The notes: generated from the sequence alone by a model not told the origin. Positions 49,772 to 59,640 are shown, numbered from the stretch's first letter. The stretch: 64,000 nucleotides of DNA from Testudinibacter aquarius (GCF_004342725.1 NZ_SMCP01000001.1:307679-371678); one strand, 5' to 3'. Numbers and translations are program-made.

Positions 49772-51079
49772 TTATGCAAGCTCTTTTTGTTTTTTCCTTG
49801 CACTAAGCACAATAATTGCCGCACTAACGAACATACTAACACCTAAGAATGCAATAGCCGTGTTAAATGAGTTGGTTAATTCTTTTAAGTATCCTACAAT
49901 CGTCGGACCAAAAAATCCTCCCAAGTTACCGATACTATTAATTAACGCTATCGCTCCGCCAGCCGCCGCCCCTGTGATAAATGAAGGCGGAATAGCCCAA
50001 AAAGGAGGAAATGCCCCGAATGCACCACACAATGCAACCGCGAGGAAAATAAACGCAAGCCATACGTTAGTATCTGCGACATAAGTTGCCAGCATTAAAC
50101 CTAGCGCACTCACTGCCAAACACCCTGCGACATGCCATGGACGCTCTTGCGTTTTATCGGAATGGTTGCCGACTAACATCATCACAATCATTGACACGAA
50201 GTAAAGCGCACCAATAATCCAGCCTAAATTTTGCAGGCTAATACCTGAAGTCGCCGAGATGGTTTTAGAGATGGTCGGCAAGAACATATTGATCCCATAG
50301 TAACCCATCATCCAGAAGAAATAACCTACCGATAACCATAAAACGGTTTTATCTTTCAAGGCTTCCATAAAGGTATAATGTTTCACTTCTTGCTTCATTT
50401 TTTGTTCAATATCAAGCGTTTCAATTAGCCATTTCTTCTCTTCTTGCTCTAACCAGTGAGCTTTGTCGATACTATCTGTTAGGTAGAAATAACAAATTAT
50501 ACCCAATATAACAGCTGGAATAGCTTCAATAATAAACATCCATTGCCAACCACTTAATCCTAAACCTTCAATGGTTAATAAGAATGTAGATAACGGTGAA
50601 CCTAAAGCATTTGCGCCTGGAATCGCCAACATAAAAGCAGCAATCGCTCTAGCATGATGTTTAGTTTGGTAGAAACCACTCAAATAATGTACCATACAAG
50701 GATAAAAACTCGCCTCGGCCACCCCCAATAAAAAACGAATCGTATAAAATTGCCAAGGTGCTTCAATAAATGCCATTAAAATGGCGAGAATCCCCCAACT
50801 CACCATAATCCGGCAAATCCACTTGCGCGCGCCAACTTTTGCCATCATGGCACTACCGGGCACTTCCAATAAAAAATAGCCAAAAAAGAAAATACCTGCG
50901 CCAATACCGAACACCGTATTAGAGAATCCTAAATCTGCATTCATTTGCAGTGCTGCAAAACTAATATTCACGCGATCAAGGATGGAAATAAAAAAACAAA
51001 TAAAAAGAAATGGAAGTAAACGCCAAGTTACCTTACGCACGGTACTTTGCTCTATTTGTAAAATATTACGGGCTGTCAT
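49772..51079 (-). CDS. MFS permease of the anion:cation symporter family
   Basis: The 435-residue, 12-helix permease has ACS-family features: FISILDRVNISFAALQMN in helix 1, the loop GARKWICRIMVSWG, and EAIPAVILGIICYFYLTDS before the central loop. Members import sugar acids (galactarate, glucarate, hexuronates, galactonate) and related organic anions. Together with the transketolase and SDR genes it should import the substrate of this island. It stands 207 bases after the transketolase gene. Confidence 0.9.
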   Translation of the reverse strand: MTARNILQIEQSTVRKVTWRLLPFLFICFFISILDRVNISFAALQMNADLGFSNTVFGIGAGIFFFGYFLLEVPGSAMMAKVGARKWICRIMVSWGILAILMAFIEAPWQFYTIRFLLGVAEASFYPCMVHYLSGFYQTKHHARAIAAFMLAIPGANALGSPLSTFLLTIEGLGLSGWQWMFIIEAIPAVILGIICYFYLTDSIDKAHWLEQEEKKWLIETLDIEQKMKQEVKHYTFMEALKDKTVLWLSVGYFFWMMGYYGINMFLPTISKTISATSGISLQNLGWIIGALYFVSMIVMMLVGNHSDKTQERPWHVAGCLAVSALGLMLATYVADTNVWLAFIFLAVALCGAFGAFPPFWAIPPSFITGAAAGGAIALINSIGNLGGFFGPTIVGYLKELTNSFNTAIAFLGVSMFVSAAIIVLSARKKQKELA

Positions 51080-51219
51080 AATAATTCTCCGTTTTATTAA
51101 TCAGGGGCAATACTATTTGCTTAGAAATTAGGGAGAAAGCATAAAGTGCGGTTTAGAACTGCTATTTTTAATGCCTTACCTAAAATTTAAAAAATATTAT
51201 TTATTGATATTATGAATAA

Positions 51220-51280
51220 AGAAATCTCCCCACGAGATTGACTACAAGTAGACTTATCCTCCCACCTGTAGTCACCTCCA
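51220..51280 (-). terminator. Hairpins between the transketolase and MFS genes
   Basis: On the minus strand GACTACAGG...CTTGTAGTC forms one hairpin, and AATCTC-GTGG-GGAGATT followed by TCTTTATT forms a second, terminator-like one. They may reduce or separate MFS expression. A USS (51144-51152) is the only full one in this 5-kb island. Confidence 0.45.
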
Positions 51281-51286
51281 ATTGTA

Positions 51287-52276
51287 TTATTCCGCTAACC
51301 ATTTCTTGATGCTGTTACAAATTGCAGCAGTAGAAATACCATATTCATCGTGTAACGTCGGTAATGCACCGGCAAGTAAAAATTTATCCGGTAATGCAAT
51401 ACGTTTCACTTTGGCGGAAACCCCTTGTTCAACTAATAAACTCGATACTGCCTCACCAAGCCCGCCGATCTCACTATGGTTTTCCGCAGTAATCACTAAG
51501 CGCTTAGATTTGGTAATTTCTCGCAAAATTGTTTTATTATCTAATGGCTTAATCGTTGGGCAGTGTAAAATGGCAACACTTACACCTTCAGCCGCTAATT
51601 TTTTCGCTGCTTCAATCGCTCGCATCGTGAGAATACCGGTTGAGATCATTAACACATCATTACCGTCTTCCAGTAATGTTGCTTTGCCAATTTCAAATTT
51701 ATAGTCATAATCTTTTAGTACGTTCGGCACTTTTCCGCGTAACAAACGCAGATAAACCGGGCCATTGTGATCTGCTATAACCGGAACAATTTGTTCAAGC
51801 TCCGTCGCATCACAAGGATCAATCACCGTCATATTCGGAATCGCACGCATCATGGCGATATCTTCCGTCGCCTGATGGCTTGGCCCATAACCTGTGGTTA
51901 AACCCGGTAATGCTACGGCAATTTTTACATTGAGATTTTCTTCTGCAATAATTTGATGAATAAATTCATAAGCTCGACGGGTTGCAAACACCGCATAAGT
52001 GGTAACAAAAGGGATTAATCCTGTTTTTGCCAAACCGCCTGCTGTCGCCATCGCCAGTTGTTCTGCTATGCCCACTTGGAAAAATCTATCCGGATAGTTT
52101 TGAGCAAAAATGTGTAAGTCTGTATATTTTGCCAAATCTGCAGTAACACCGACGATTTCAGGGCGGGTTTCCGCCAATTTGTTTAATGCATAACCGAACG
52201 GCGCTGAAATGGTTTCTTGTCCCTCTTCGGCAATAGAGGCGATCATTGCCGATGTGGTTAATTTTTTCTTAGTCAT
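51287..52276 (-). CDS. Transketolase, C-terminal subunit
   Basis: The 329-residue protein covers the pyrimidine-binding and C-terminal parts of a split transketolase. It has VTADLAKYTDLHIFAQNYPD, FFQVGIAEQLAMATAGGLAK with the catalytic Glu that activates thiamine diphosphate, and LPGLTTGYGPSHQATEDIA. It works as a heteromer with the product of the gene 12 bases upstream. The ketose transferred is not revealed. Confidence 0.93.
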   Translation of the reverse strand: MTKKKLTTSAMIASIAEEGQETISAPFGYALNKLAETRPEIVGVTADLAKYTDLHIFAQNYPDRFFQVGIAEQLAMATAGGLAKTGLIPFVTTYAVFATRRAYEFIHQIIAEENLNVKIAVALPGLTTGYGPSHQATEDIAMMRAIPNMTVIDPCDATELEQIVPVIADHNGPVYLRLLRGKVPNVLKDYDYKFEIGKATLLEDGNDVLMISTGILTMRAIEAAKKLAAEGVSVAILHCPTIKPLDNKTILREITKSKRLVITAENHSEIGGLGEAVSSLLVEQGVSAKVKRIALPDKFLLAGALPTLHDEYGISTAAICNSIKKWLAE

Positions 52277-52288
52277 CGTAAAATTCCT

Positions 52289-53125
52289 CTATTTTTGGCT
52301 TTCATCTAGTACAGCAATGGCTTTTTGCCATTCATCGGCATCAACACGAATAAAATGGTTTTTCTCACGCACTTCCAAAAATGGAACGCCTTTCCCCATT
52401 AACGTATCGAAAATAATGACGCGTGGTTGATCACCTGAATAATTGCGCGCATTATCAAATGCTGCGAGTACTGCCGCAATATCATTGCCATTGACTCGTT
52501 GCACATACCAACCGAAAGCTTGCCATTTATCTACCAGTGGCTCGAAATTCATAATGTCGCTTGATTTACCGTCTGCTTGTTGTTGGTTGACATCAATTAA
52601 ATTAATTAAATTGCCTAATTTATGATGGCTGGCAGCCAGTGCCGCTTCCCAAGTGGAACCTTCGTCCAGTTCCCCGTCAGACATGGAGTTATAGACAAAG
52701 GATTTTTTATTTTGATAACGCAAACCAAGCGCTATCCCCACAGCAATAGATAAACCCAGCCCTAATGAGCCGCCGGACATTTCCATGCCCGGAGTATAAG
52801 TTGCCATGCCGGACATAGGTAAACGGCTATCGTCACCGCCGTAAGTTTCCAGTTCCTCTTCCGGAATAATTTTGGCTTCGATTAATGCTGCATAAAATGC
52901 GATCGCATAGTGACCATGCGAAAGTAAAAAGAAATCTCGATCTTCCCATTCGGGATCCGTCGGTTTAAAGTTTAATGCGTGACAATATGCCGTTGCCAAC
53001 ACATCGGCATAACCTAATGCTTGACCAATATAGCCTTGCCCTTGCACTTCTCCCATGCGTAATGCATAACGTCTAATGTTATAGGCATGCTTTGCAAGCT
53101 TTGTTACTAATTCTTGAGTTGCCAT
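52289..53125 (-). CDS. Transketolase, N-terminal subunit
   Basis: This 278-residue protein is the thiamine-diphosphate-binding half. It has SHGHYAIAFYAALIEAK, MEMSGGSLGLGLSIAVGIAL and the metal/diphosphate motif MSDGELDEGSTWEAALAASHHKLGNLINLIDVNQQQADG in pieces around residue 155. Split transketolases of this kind occur in catabolic clusters for unusual sugars, e.g. apulose-4-phosphate. No kinase or isomerase lies here. Confidence 0.93.
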   Translation of the reverse strand: MATQELVTKLAKHAYNIRRYALRMGEVQGQGYIGQALGYADVLATAYCHALNFKPTDPEWEDRDFFLLSHGHYAIAFYAALIEAKIIPEEELETYGGDDSRLPMSGMATYTPGMEMSGGSLGLGLSIAVGIALGLRYQNKKSFVYNSMSDGELDEGSTWEAALAASHHKLGNLINLIDVNQQQADGKSSDIMNFEPLVDKWQAFGWYVQRVNGNDIAAVLAAFDNARNYSGDQPRVIIFDTLMGKGVPFLEVREKNHFIRVDADEWQKAIAVLDESQK

Positions 53126-53144
53126 AGATTAATTTCCCCTTAAA

Positions 53145-53897
53145 TTAATGAATATGCATTCCACCGTTCACATCTAATGTGATACCGGTTGAATAAGATG
53201 CTAAATCACTGGCTAAGAATAATGCTGCACGCGCAATATCAACCGCATCACCTAAGCGGTTTAATGGAATGCCGGCAATAATATTGGCTTTTTGCTCATC
53301 AGATAATTTGCCCTGCGTAATATCGGTTTGAATTAATCCCGGTGTGATACAATTCACACGGATACCATCAATCCCTAATTCGCGCGCCATCGCTTTAGCC
53401 AAACCAAGCACGCCGGCTTTTGCCGCACTATAATGCGGACCACCAAAAATACCGCCGCCACGCTGTGCCGATACCGAAGAAATACATACAATGCTGCCTG
53501 ACTTTTGTGCACGCATGGTTGGGATAACCGCTTGGGACATTAACAAGGTGCCGCGTAAACTGACATCAAGCACCGCATCATAATTTCCGCCTTTAATATC
53601 CATCACTTTTAGTGGCTGGGTAATGCCGGCATTGTTGACCAATACATCGATACGACCATATTTAGCCAAAATTTTTTCTTTTGCCGCTTGTACTTGGGCT
53701 TCATCTGCCACATTGATTGCTACGCCTAAATGCCCTTCACCCGGCAAAGCATTGGCCGCTTCAATCGATGCTTGCTCGTCTAAATCGGCAATCACGACTT
53801 TAGCACCCTGCTCGGCAAACAATTTCGCTGTTGCCCGCCCTAACCCACGCGCAGAAGCTGCACCGGTAACAATGGCTACTTTGTCTTTTAATAACAT
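53145..53897 (-). CDS. Short-chain dehydrogenase/reductase
   Basis: The 250-residue SDR has the cofactor site VTGAASARGLGRATAKLFAEQ, NNAGITQ, and the catalytic Ser-Tyr-Lys set (ISSVSAQRG, HYSAAKAG). An Asp after the second strand (IADLD) suggests NAD+ preference and hence oxidation. It is the first gene of the island and probably oxidises a polyol or sugar derivative to the ketose that feeds the transketolase. Confidence 0.93.
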   Translation of the reverse strand: MLLKDKVAIVTGAASARGLGRATAKLFAEQGAKVVIADLDEQASIEAANALPGEGHLGVAINVADEAQVQAAKEKILAKYGRIDVLVNNAGITQPLKVMDIKGGNYDAVLDVSLRGTLLMSQAVIPTMRAQKSGSIVCISSVSAQRGGGIFGGPHYSAAKAGVLGLAKAMARELGIDGIRVNCITPGLIQTDITQGKLSDEQKANIIAGIPLNRLGDAVDIARAALFLASDLASYSTGITLDVNGGMHIH

Positions 53898-53964
53898 AAT
53901 CTATTCTCCTATGGTGTTTTTGTTGGAAAACAAAATATAGGAAAGTGAGATGAGTAGGAATGCA

Positions 53965-53980
53965 CAAACGCTCACGTTTG
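53965..53980. promoter_or_regulatory. Candidate operator of the SDR-transketolase island
   Basis: CAAACG-CTCA-CGTTTG is a perfect 6-base inverted repeat about 70 bases upstream of the SDR start, in the 185-base gap to modC. It could bind the island's LysR protein or another dimeric regulator. A second hairpin (AATGGGG-CG-TTCCCCATT type) lies at 54018-54036 and may end modC. Confidence 0.35.
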
Positions 53981-54082
53981 ATTGAGAAAAATTGAAAGCG
54001 TGATGAAGGTAACACAAATGGGGCGTTCCCCATTCAGAAGGGAGACGATCAACGTTGGGTATATTTAAGACTAATTTAAATA

Positions 54083-55144
54083 CTAAGCAATCACTGACAC
54101 ACTTTTTATCTGGGCATAAACCCACATACCGACTTGTAGCTCCAATTCGGCAAGCGCCCAGCGGCTGATCGAGGCACCGAACTGCAAGCCGTCGGCGTTT
54201 AACCGCACTTCGACTTGTTGTGCTTGGATTTCAATTTCAGTGATTTGGCACGCCAGCACATTACGGATACTGCTGCCCTTTGTCGGTTGCAGAATAATCG
54301 ACACATCGGAACTGTAAATGCAGATCCGCACCAAATCACCGGCATTTTTTTGCGGCATTTCGTGAATCCACAGCGGTTGTCCGGCAAAATTCAATACCGT
54401 CATCTGATAGAGTGGGTGGTGCATTTCAATCGGCAGGCTGAATACCGCACTTTGCTGCTGCACGCCTTTCCAAGGTAAAAAATGCGGACTTTGCCAAATC
54501 GTTTCCAGATCATCAAATGCCAGCACCTTGCCCTGCTGTATTAAAATCACGCGTTGCGCCAAACGTAGCAACTCTTCCAAACTGTGGCTGACATACAAAA
54601 TCGGAATATTGATCTCTTTTGCCAGACGATCGAGGTAATCCAATAACTCCTGTTTACGCGGCAGATCCAAGGCGGCTAGCGGTTCGTCCATGAGCAATAA
54701 TTCAGGTTCGGTCAGTAGCGCCCTGCCGATTGCCACTCGTTGCTTCTCACCACCGGACAAGGTGAGCGGATAACGTTTCAGTAGAGGTTCGATGCCTAAC
54801 AGTTCAATAATTTCTTGATATACCGCTTTGCTGACTTTTTTCATGCCGTAAGCCAGATTGCCTTTCACGGTGTAATGCGGAAACAACCGCGCATCTTGGA
54901 ACACATAGCCGAGATGGCGTTGTTCCGGTGGCAGGTTGATTTTGCGCACCGTATCCACCAAAGTGCGGTTATTGAGTTGAATATAACCTTGGTCGGGGAG
55001 CGATAACCCGCTCACCAAATTAATCAATGAGGATTTACCACTACCCGATAAACCGAAAAGTGCGGTGACACCGTTGGATGGAATTTGCAGGTTGGCACTT
55101 AGCGCCAGACTGCCAAGCTGTTTTTTCACATTAATTTCAAGCAT
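54083..55144 (-). CDS. modC: Molybdate ABC transporter ATP-binding protein
   Basis: This 353-residue ATPase has [18 protein letters not shown] (Walker A), [16 protein letters not shown] (signature), [11 protein letters not shown] (Walker B) and a C-terminal molybdate-binding TOBE/MOP-like domain. The frame is open far upstream, but the start [11 protein letters not shown] at 55144 overlaps modB by eight bases, as expected in this operon. Confidence 0.95.
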   Translation of the reverse strand: MLEINVKKQLGSLALSANLQIPSNGVTALFGLSGSGKSSLINLVSGLSLPDQGYIQLNNRTLVDTVRKINLPPEQRHLGYVFQDARLFPHYTVKGNLAYGMKKVSKAVYQEIIELLGIEPLLKRYPLTLSGGEKQRVAIGRALLTEPELLLMDEPLAALDLPRKQELLDYLDRLAKEINIPILYVSHSLEELLRLAQRVILIQQGKVLAFDDLETIWQSPHFLPWKGVQQQSAVFSLPIEMHHPLYQMTVLNFAGQPLWIHEMPQKNAGDLVRICIYSSDVSIILQPTKGSSIRNVLACQITEIEIQAQQVEVRLNADGLQFGASISRWALAELELQVGMWVYAQIKSVSVIA

Positions 55145-55859
55145 TGCTTTGTCCCAGTCTATATTTCGCCCGTCGAGCCAACCATTCGGACAATACCAAC
55201 GACAGCAAGGCAATGATAATCGCAATAATACACAGGCGAGCCGCCGCTGCTTCTGCCGAGGGGGTTTCGATAAAAGAGTACATCGCCAGCGGAATGGTTT
55301 GGGTTTCGCCGATAATATTCGAGACAAAGGTAATGGTTGCGCCAAATTCACCCAACGAACGGGCAAACCCCAAGACTAAACCTGCCAAAATGCCGGGAAA
55401 GGAGAGCGGCAAGGTAATGGTGAAAAAGACTCGCCAGCTGTTTGCGCCCAGCGTGCGAGCCGCCTGTTCCAACTTAGGGTCGACATTTTCCAGTGCCAAG
55501 CGAATCGCCCGCACCACCAACGGAAACGCCACCACCGCCGAAGCAAGCACCGCCCCGCGCCAACTGAATGCCACGCTGAAATCAAACCATTGATACAAAT
55601 ATTTGCCGATAAAACCGTTGCGCCCAAAAGCCACCAACAACAAATAGCCAATCACCACCGGCGGCAGCACCAGCGGCAGGTGGATAATCCCGTCCAACAG
55701 ATTCTTGCCCCAGAAATCACGACGTGCCAGCAACCAGGCAAAAAATATTGCCGCTGGCAAACTGAGCAGCATTGAAAACAGCGCAACTTTTAAACTGAGA
55801 TGGATGGCGCTGATTTCCGCCGGACTGAGGCTGAGAGTTTGGATTATGCTGTCGATCAA
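55137..55859 (-). CDS. modB: Molybdate ABC transporter permease
   Basis: The permease has five to six membrane helices and the EAA loop [20 protein letters not shown] start at the TTG at 55857-55859, six bases after AAGGA, giving [12 protein letters not shown] and 240 residues. An open ATG 16 codons upstream is less likely. The 107-bp repeat (copy C) separates it from modA. Confidence 0.9.
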   Translation of the reverse strand: MIDSIIQTLSLSPAEISAIHLSLKVALFSMLLSLPAAIFFAWLLARRDFWGKNLLDGIIHLPLVLPPVVIGYLLLVAFGRNGFIGKYLYQWFDFSVAFSWRGAVLASAVVAFPLVVRAIRLALENVDPKLEQAARTLGANSWRVFFTITLPLSFPGILAGLVLGFARSLGEFGATITFVSNIIGETQTIPLAMYSFIETPSAEAAAARLCIIAIIIALLSLVLSEWLARRAKYRLGQSNA

Positions 55860-55919
55860 AAAGTGTCCTTGAGAAATTTTTAATATAGAAGTGCCGTCAA
55901 AGTGCACGCTATCACAAAA

Positions 55920-56027
55920 GTAGGGGCTGATTAACTATCCGCCCATTTACGAAGTGCGGTATAAGCATTTAATCTAAAATGGAAAAATGCAAAATTTAGT
56001 TCGGGCGGATATATAATCCGCCCCTAC
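55920..56027 (-). repeat. Palindrome-ended USS-bearing repeat, copy C
   Basis: This inverted, full-length copy (108 bp) starts GTAGGGGCTGATTAACTATC and ends in GGGCGGATATATAATCCGCC and CCTAC. It contains the USS and ATAAGCATTTAA. It is inserted between modA and modB, 14 bases after the modA stop, and interrupts the modABC operon. Confidence 0.85.
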
Positions 56028-56040
56028 ACTGCCTAAGCAA

Positions 56041-56820
56041 TTATTCTACGCTGAAACCATATTTCTGCAAAACAGCTTTCGCATTGTCAGTGCCCAAGAA
56101 TGCCATAAATGCCTGTGCCGTTTCGCTGTCATGACCGCTAACAATCGCTGCCGGATATTCCACTGCCTCATAGCTGCCAGCAGGGAACATGCCAACCACT
56201 TGTACTTTATCACTGGCAGCTGCATCAGTGGCATACACAATCCCCAACGGGGCTTCGCCACGTTCAACCAACGTCAATGCCGCACGCACATTGGCGGCGC
56301 GTGCCAGTTGTTTTTCCACCTTATCCCATTGATTTAACTTGGTTAATGCGGCTTTAGCATAAATTCCTGCCGGAACGTGTTCCGGGTCGCCGACGGATAA
56401 AAAGTTTTTGCCCAAATATTTCAGCCATTCCTCTCTGTTCAAATCAAATTTCAATTCCCCGACACTTTTCGGCGCAATCATCACCAGTTTGTTGCCAGCA
56501 ACAATTTTACGCGAATCGGCAATAATTTTGCCTTTTTCCTGCAAGAAGTCCGCCCATTTCAAATTTGCCGAAACAAAAATATCCGCCGGAGCGCCCTCAT
56601 CAATTTGACGCGCCAACACTGAAGAGGAGGCAAATGAAAAGACCACATCGGTTTGTGGCTGTATGTGCCTAAATTCAGCCGACAGATCCTGCAATACATT
56701 GGTCATCGAAGCGGCGGCAAATACCGTCAATTTGTCATTTGCCAGTCCTGAAAATGATACTGCCGCCAAAGCCAGCGCCAAAACCGCACTTTTGCTGCTA
56801 CGAATAATGTGTTTTAACAT
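56041..56820 (-). CDS. modA: Molybdate-binding periplasmic protein
   Basis: The 259-residue protein has a cleavable signal peptide (LALALAAVSFSGLA-ND). The ligand-binding core has LTVFAAASMTNVLQDLSAEF, FSFASSSVLARQIDEGAPAD and NVRAALTLVERGEAPLGIVYATDA, the ModA pattern for tungstate/molybdate. It is the first gene of modABC and lies behind a probable ModE site. Confidence 0.95.
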   Translation of the reverse strand: MLKHIIRSSKSAVLALALAAVSFSGLANDKLTVFAAASMTNVLQDLSAEFRHIQPQTDVVFSFASSSVLARQIDEGAPADIFVSANLKWADFLQEKGKIIADSRKIVAGNKLVMIAPKSVGELKFDLNREEWLKYLGKNFLSVGDPEHVPAGIYAKAALTKLNQWDKVEKQLARAANVRAALTLVERGEAPLGIVYATDAAASDKVQVVGMFPAGSYEAVEYPAAIVSGHDSETAQAFMAFLGTDNAKAVLQKYGFSVE

Positions 56821-56846
56821 AATCTCTCCTAAATAAATATAAAAAT

Positions 56847-56873
56847 TCGATATGCAATTAATTATATAACGAT
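56847..56873 (-). promoter_or_regulatory. Candidate ModE operator upstream of modA
   Basis: TCGATAT and ATATAACGA are imperfect inverted halves around an AT-rich centre, similar to ModE sites (TATAT...ATATA with CG ends). It lies 27 bases upstream of modA, between modA and the divergent modE gene. Confidence 0.45.
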
Positions 56874-56972
56874 AAAAAAAGATGTCTATCCAGATTCCGA
56901 GTTTTCTTTTAAAATGCGAAGAGAATCACAAACCTTCAAGACTAACCAACAAGATAAGCAATAGGAATTCTT

Positions 56973-57740
56973 ATGGCGGATATTGATATCGATCTCAGTA
57001 TAAAACTGCAACAGCAACTGTTTGTCGATCCGCGGCGTATTCATCTGCTGCGTGAAATCGAAAAGTGCGGTTCGATTTCGCAAGCTGCAAAGCAGGTTCG
57101 AATCAGCTATAAAACCGCTTGGGATAATTTAAATGCAATGGACTTGATCAGCCCAAAACCGTTATTACAGCGCAGCACCGGCGGCAAAGAAGGCGGCGGC
57201 ACCACATTGACTGCCTACGCTAAGCGGGTGCTGCGGTTATACCAATTGCTGGAACAAACTCAACAACGGGCATTTGCTATTTTGCAAGACGAAAGCATTC
57301 CGCTCACTAGCCTGCTATCCGCCACAGCCAAATTCAGCTTGCAAAGCAGTGCCAGAAACCAATTGATCGGCAGGGTGCAACAACTGTGTACACAAGGGCT
57401 GAATTGCCAAGTGCAGATTGCAGTTGAGGGCTTGGACAGCCCGATTAGCGCTGCGATCACCCAAGCCAGTGCCGAGCGTTTGCAGTTGCAAACAGAGCAA
57501 GAATTACTGCTGATGTTTAAAGCGCCGTGGGTCAGCCTGCAGCAACAAGCACAACAGATCAACAGTTTTAAAGGTCAAATCAGCGCATTGCAACAACAGC
57601 AAAACAGTCACGAAGCGATTATTCAGCTCAGTCCGCAAATTGAGTTTTGCGCCAGCTATCACTCTGCCGATCAACATCAAATCGGTGATTCAATATACGT
57701 CAGCATTGATCCGGAAAAGATTATTCTGTTGGCACTATAG
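56973..57740 (+). CDS. modE: Molybdate-responsive transcriptional regulator ModE
   Basis: The 255-residue regulator has an N-terminal winged helix (HLLREIEKCGSISQAAKQVR, SYKTAWDNLNAMD, then GGKEGGGTTLTAYAKRVL) and two C-terminal molybdate-binding MOP domains (FSLQSSARNQLIGRVQQL and a second copy). It should repress modABC when molybdate is bound. Its stop overlaps the convergent pilD stop by six bases. Confidence 0.94.
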   Translation: MADIDIDLSIKLQQQLFVDPRRIHLLREIEKCGSISQAAKQVRISYKTAWDNLNAMDLISPKPLLQRSTGGKEGGGTTLTAYAKRVLRLYQLLEQTQQRAFAILQDESIPLTSLLSATAKFSLQSSARNQLIGRVQQLCTQGLNCQVQIAVEGLDSPISAAITQASAERLQLQTEQELLLMFKAPWVSLQQQAQQINSFKGQISALQQQQNSHEAIIQLSPQIEFCASYHSADQHQIGDSIYVSIDPEKIILLAL

Positions 57741-58436
57741 CAAAAATAGCGCTATTGCTGAAATATTCAATGCAGGTGCAAAAGGCAGCTGTTGTGTTTT
57801 CCAATCAGTCCGGCGGCGAGCAACAAACAGTGCTGCCAGCAACGTTAATACACTGGCAAACAACAGCAATAACGGCAGTTGCTGCCACGGATAAAACATT
57901 GCGAGGGCGCTGATTAACCAGCAATCGCCCTCGCCAAACACTTCTTTGCGGTAAATCCAATGGCTGATTTGGAAAAACAATCCACTCACCACCACCGCCG
58001 ACAACAGGCTTTGCACACTTTGCGCCAGTGATACCAAACCGATCTGCTGCCAAGCCCCAAACAGTGCCAGCAGCGCCAATGCTTGGCAAAGTGTGGTCGA
58101 GATCAAACGGTAGTAAAAATCCAGCACCCCGATTGCCGTCAATAAGCCCAACAACGCCAACAGCCAAATTTGCGTTAGGAGATCCGAAGAAAACCAACTC
58201 ATCAGCAAACTCAAACCGACAAAAATCAGTGGCAATCCATTCAGGACACGACTTTTAATCGGCAACAGCCAGTGATAATCCGCGGCTAGTTGCTGCTGCG
58301 TATGTGGCAAATAACAATCTTGATACTGTTGACGCAAAGTGCGGTTCACTCGTTCGGCAAAATGTTCCAGCGCATATTTTAGCCATAAACCGATGACCAG
58401 TGCCAAAAAAATTAACAACAGTAAGCTCGGTTGCAT
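57735..58436 (-). CDS. pilD: Prepilin peptidase PilD, short form
   Basis: From the ATG at 58436 the protein has 233 residues. It has six to eight membrane helices and the two catalytic aspartates (GVLDFYYRLIS and GEGDCWLISAL, the GxGD motif). The N-terminal zinc-finger/methyltransferase part found in long forms is missing, as in Haemophilus relatives. It is the last gene of pilABCD, needed for type IV pilus assembly and DNA uptake. Confidence 0.9.
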   Translation of the reverse strand: MQPSLLLLIFLALVIGLWLKYALEHFAERVNRTLRQQYQDCYLPHTQQQLAADYHWLLPIKSRVLNGLPLIFVGLSLLMSWFSSDLLTQIWLLALLGLLTAIGVLDFYYRLISTTLCQALALLALFGAWQQIGLVSLAQSVQSLLSAVVVSGLFFQISHWIYRKEVFGEGDCWLISALAMFYPWQQLPLLLLFASVLTLLAALFVARRRTDWKTQQLPFAPALNISAIALFLL

Positions 58437-58446
58437 TATTTCAACC

Positions 58447-59640
58447 TCATCCCAACATCGCTCCCATATCAAAAATCGGCAGGTACATCCCCAACATCAC
58501 CGCACCGATCAGCCCGCCAATCAACAACATTAACAAGGGTTCTAGCAGTTGCGACAGCAAATCGATCTGATGATCAAGCTGGCGTTGATAGTTGTCGGCA
58601 ATATGTTGCAGCATCTGCCCCAAACAACCGCTCTTTTCGCCTACCAGCAACATTTGCTGCGCCTGCTGTGGAAACCAACGACTGCTGACACTTTGCGAAA
58701 AAGCATAACCCTGTTGCAACAACTGCAAACTCTGGCTAATCTCCTGCTGTAACAGGCTGTGTTCCGCCGGTTTCTGTGGATTTAAAAACGTTTGCAACGC
58801 TTGGTTCAACGGAATCCCGGCATTCAGCATCAACGCCAGATTGCGGCTGGAATCAACAATCAAGCTAAGCTGATTCAAGCGCCCAAACAGCGGCAATATC
58901 GCCAACCATTGCGCCCATTTGCGACGGACTTTGCCATTTTGGCGGTAAACACGGATTATGATAGCGATCAGCAAAGCGCATAACAGCGCCAAACGCCCGC
59001 CATAGTCCTGCAAGATCTGTGATTGTTGCAGCAAAAATTGCGTAAACAGCGGCAATTGCTGCTGATTTTGTTGATACATTTCGGCAAATTGCGGCACCAC
59101 AAACAGCAGCAACAGCACCGTCAAAGCAAAAGAGATTAGCAGCACCATCATCGGATATAACAAAATTTTCTGCAATTTGCGCTGTAATTCTAATTTTTTG
59201 CTTTTATCTTCGCCGATTTGACGACATATCTGTGCCAGCTGTCCGCTGGTTTCGCCAATTTTAATCAACTGCCGATCACGCTCATTCAAAAATTGTGGCT
59301 CTTGAGATAAGGTCTGTGAAAACGAGTACCCCGCAGCGATTCCATGTTCTAACTGCTGTAACCACAGCTGTAATTTTTCGCTTTGACAATTCTGGCTCAA
59401 CATTTGCAACACAGTTTTTAACGGTAGCGCTGCTTGCAGTAACATCGCCATTTGCTGCATCAATTCGCAAATCTCAGCATGGCTGACCGCTGATGACAGA
59501 CGCCAATTGCGCCGCACTTTTACTTGCTGTAAGCCACGCGCCAGCAACCGCACTTTTGCCTGTTCGGCACTTGGCGCTAAAATCATACCGCTCTGTTGCC
59601 GTTGCAATTGGTTCACTGCCTGCCAGCTAAATTCCGCCAT
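58447..59640 (-). CDS. pilC: Type IV pilus inner-membrane platform protein PilC
   Basis: This 397-residue GspF/PilC protein has two homologous cytoplasmic domains (MQQMAMLLQAALPLKTVLQML and SSRNLALMLNAGIPLNQALQTF) and three membrane helices, ending in the typical LLEPLLMLLIGGLIGAVMLGM block. Its start overlaps pilB by 14 bases. Confidence 0.95.
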   Translation of the reverse strand: MAEFSWQAVNQLQRQQSGMILAPSAEQAKVRLLARGLQQVKVRRNWRLSSAVSHAEICELMQQMAMLLQAALPLKTVLQMLSQNCQSEKLQLWLQQLEHGIAAGYSFSQTLSQEPQFLNERDRQLIKIGETSGQLAQICRQIGEDKSKKLELQRKLQKILLYPMMVLLISFALTVLLLLFVVPQFAEMYQQNQQQLPLFTQFLLQQSQILQDYGGRLALLCALLIAIIIRVYRQNGKVRRKWAQWLAILPLFGRLNQLSLIVDSSRNLALMLNAGIPLNQALQTFLNPQKPAEHSLLQQEISQSLQLLQQGYAFSQSVSSRWFPQQAQQMLLVGEKSGCLGQMLQHIADNYQRQLDHQIDLLSQLLEPLLMLLIGGLIGAVMLGMYLPIFDMGAMLG

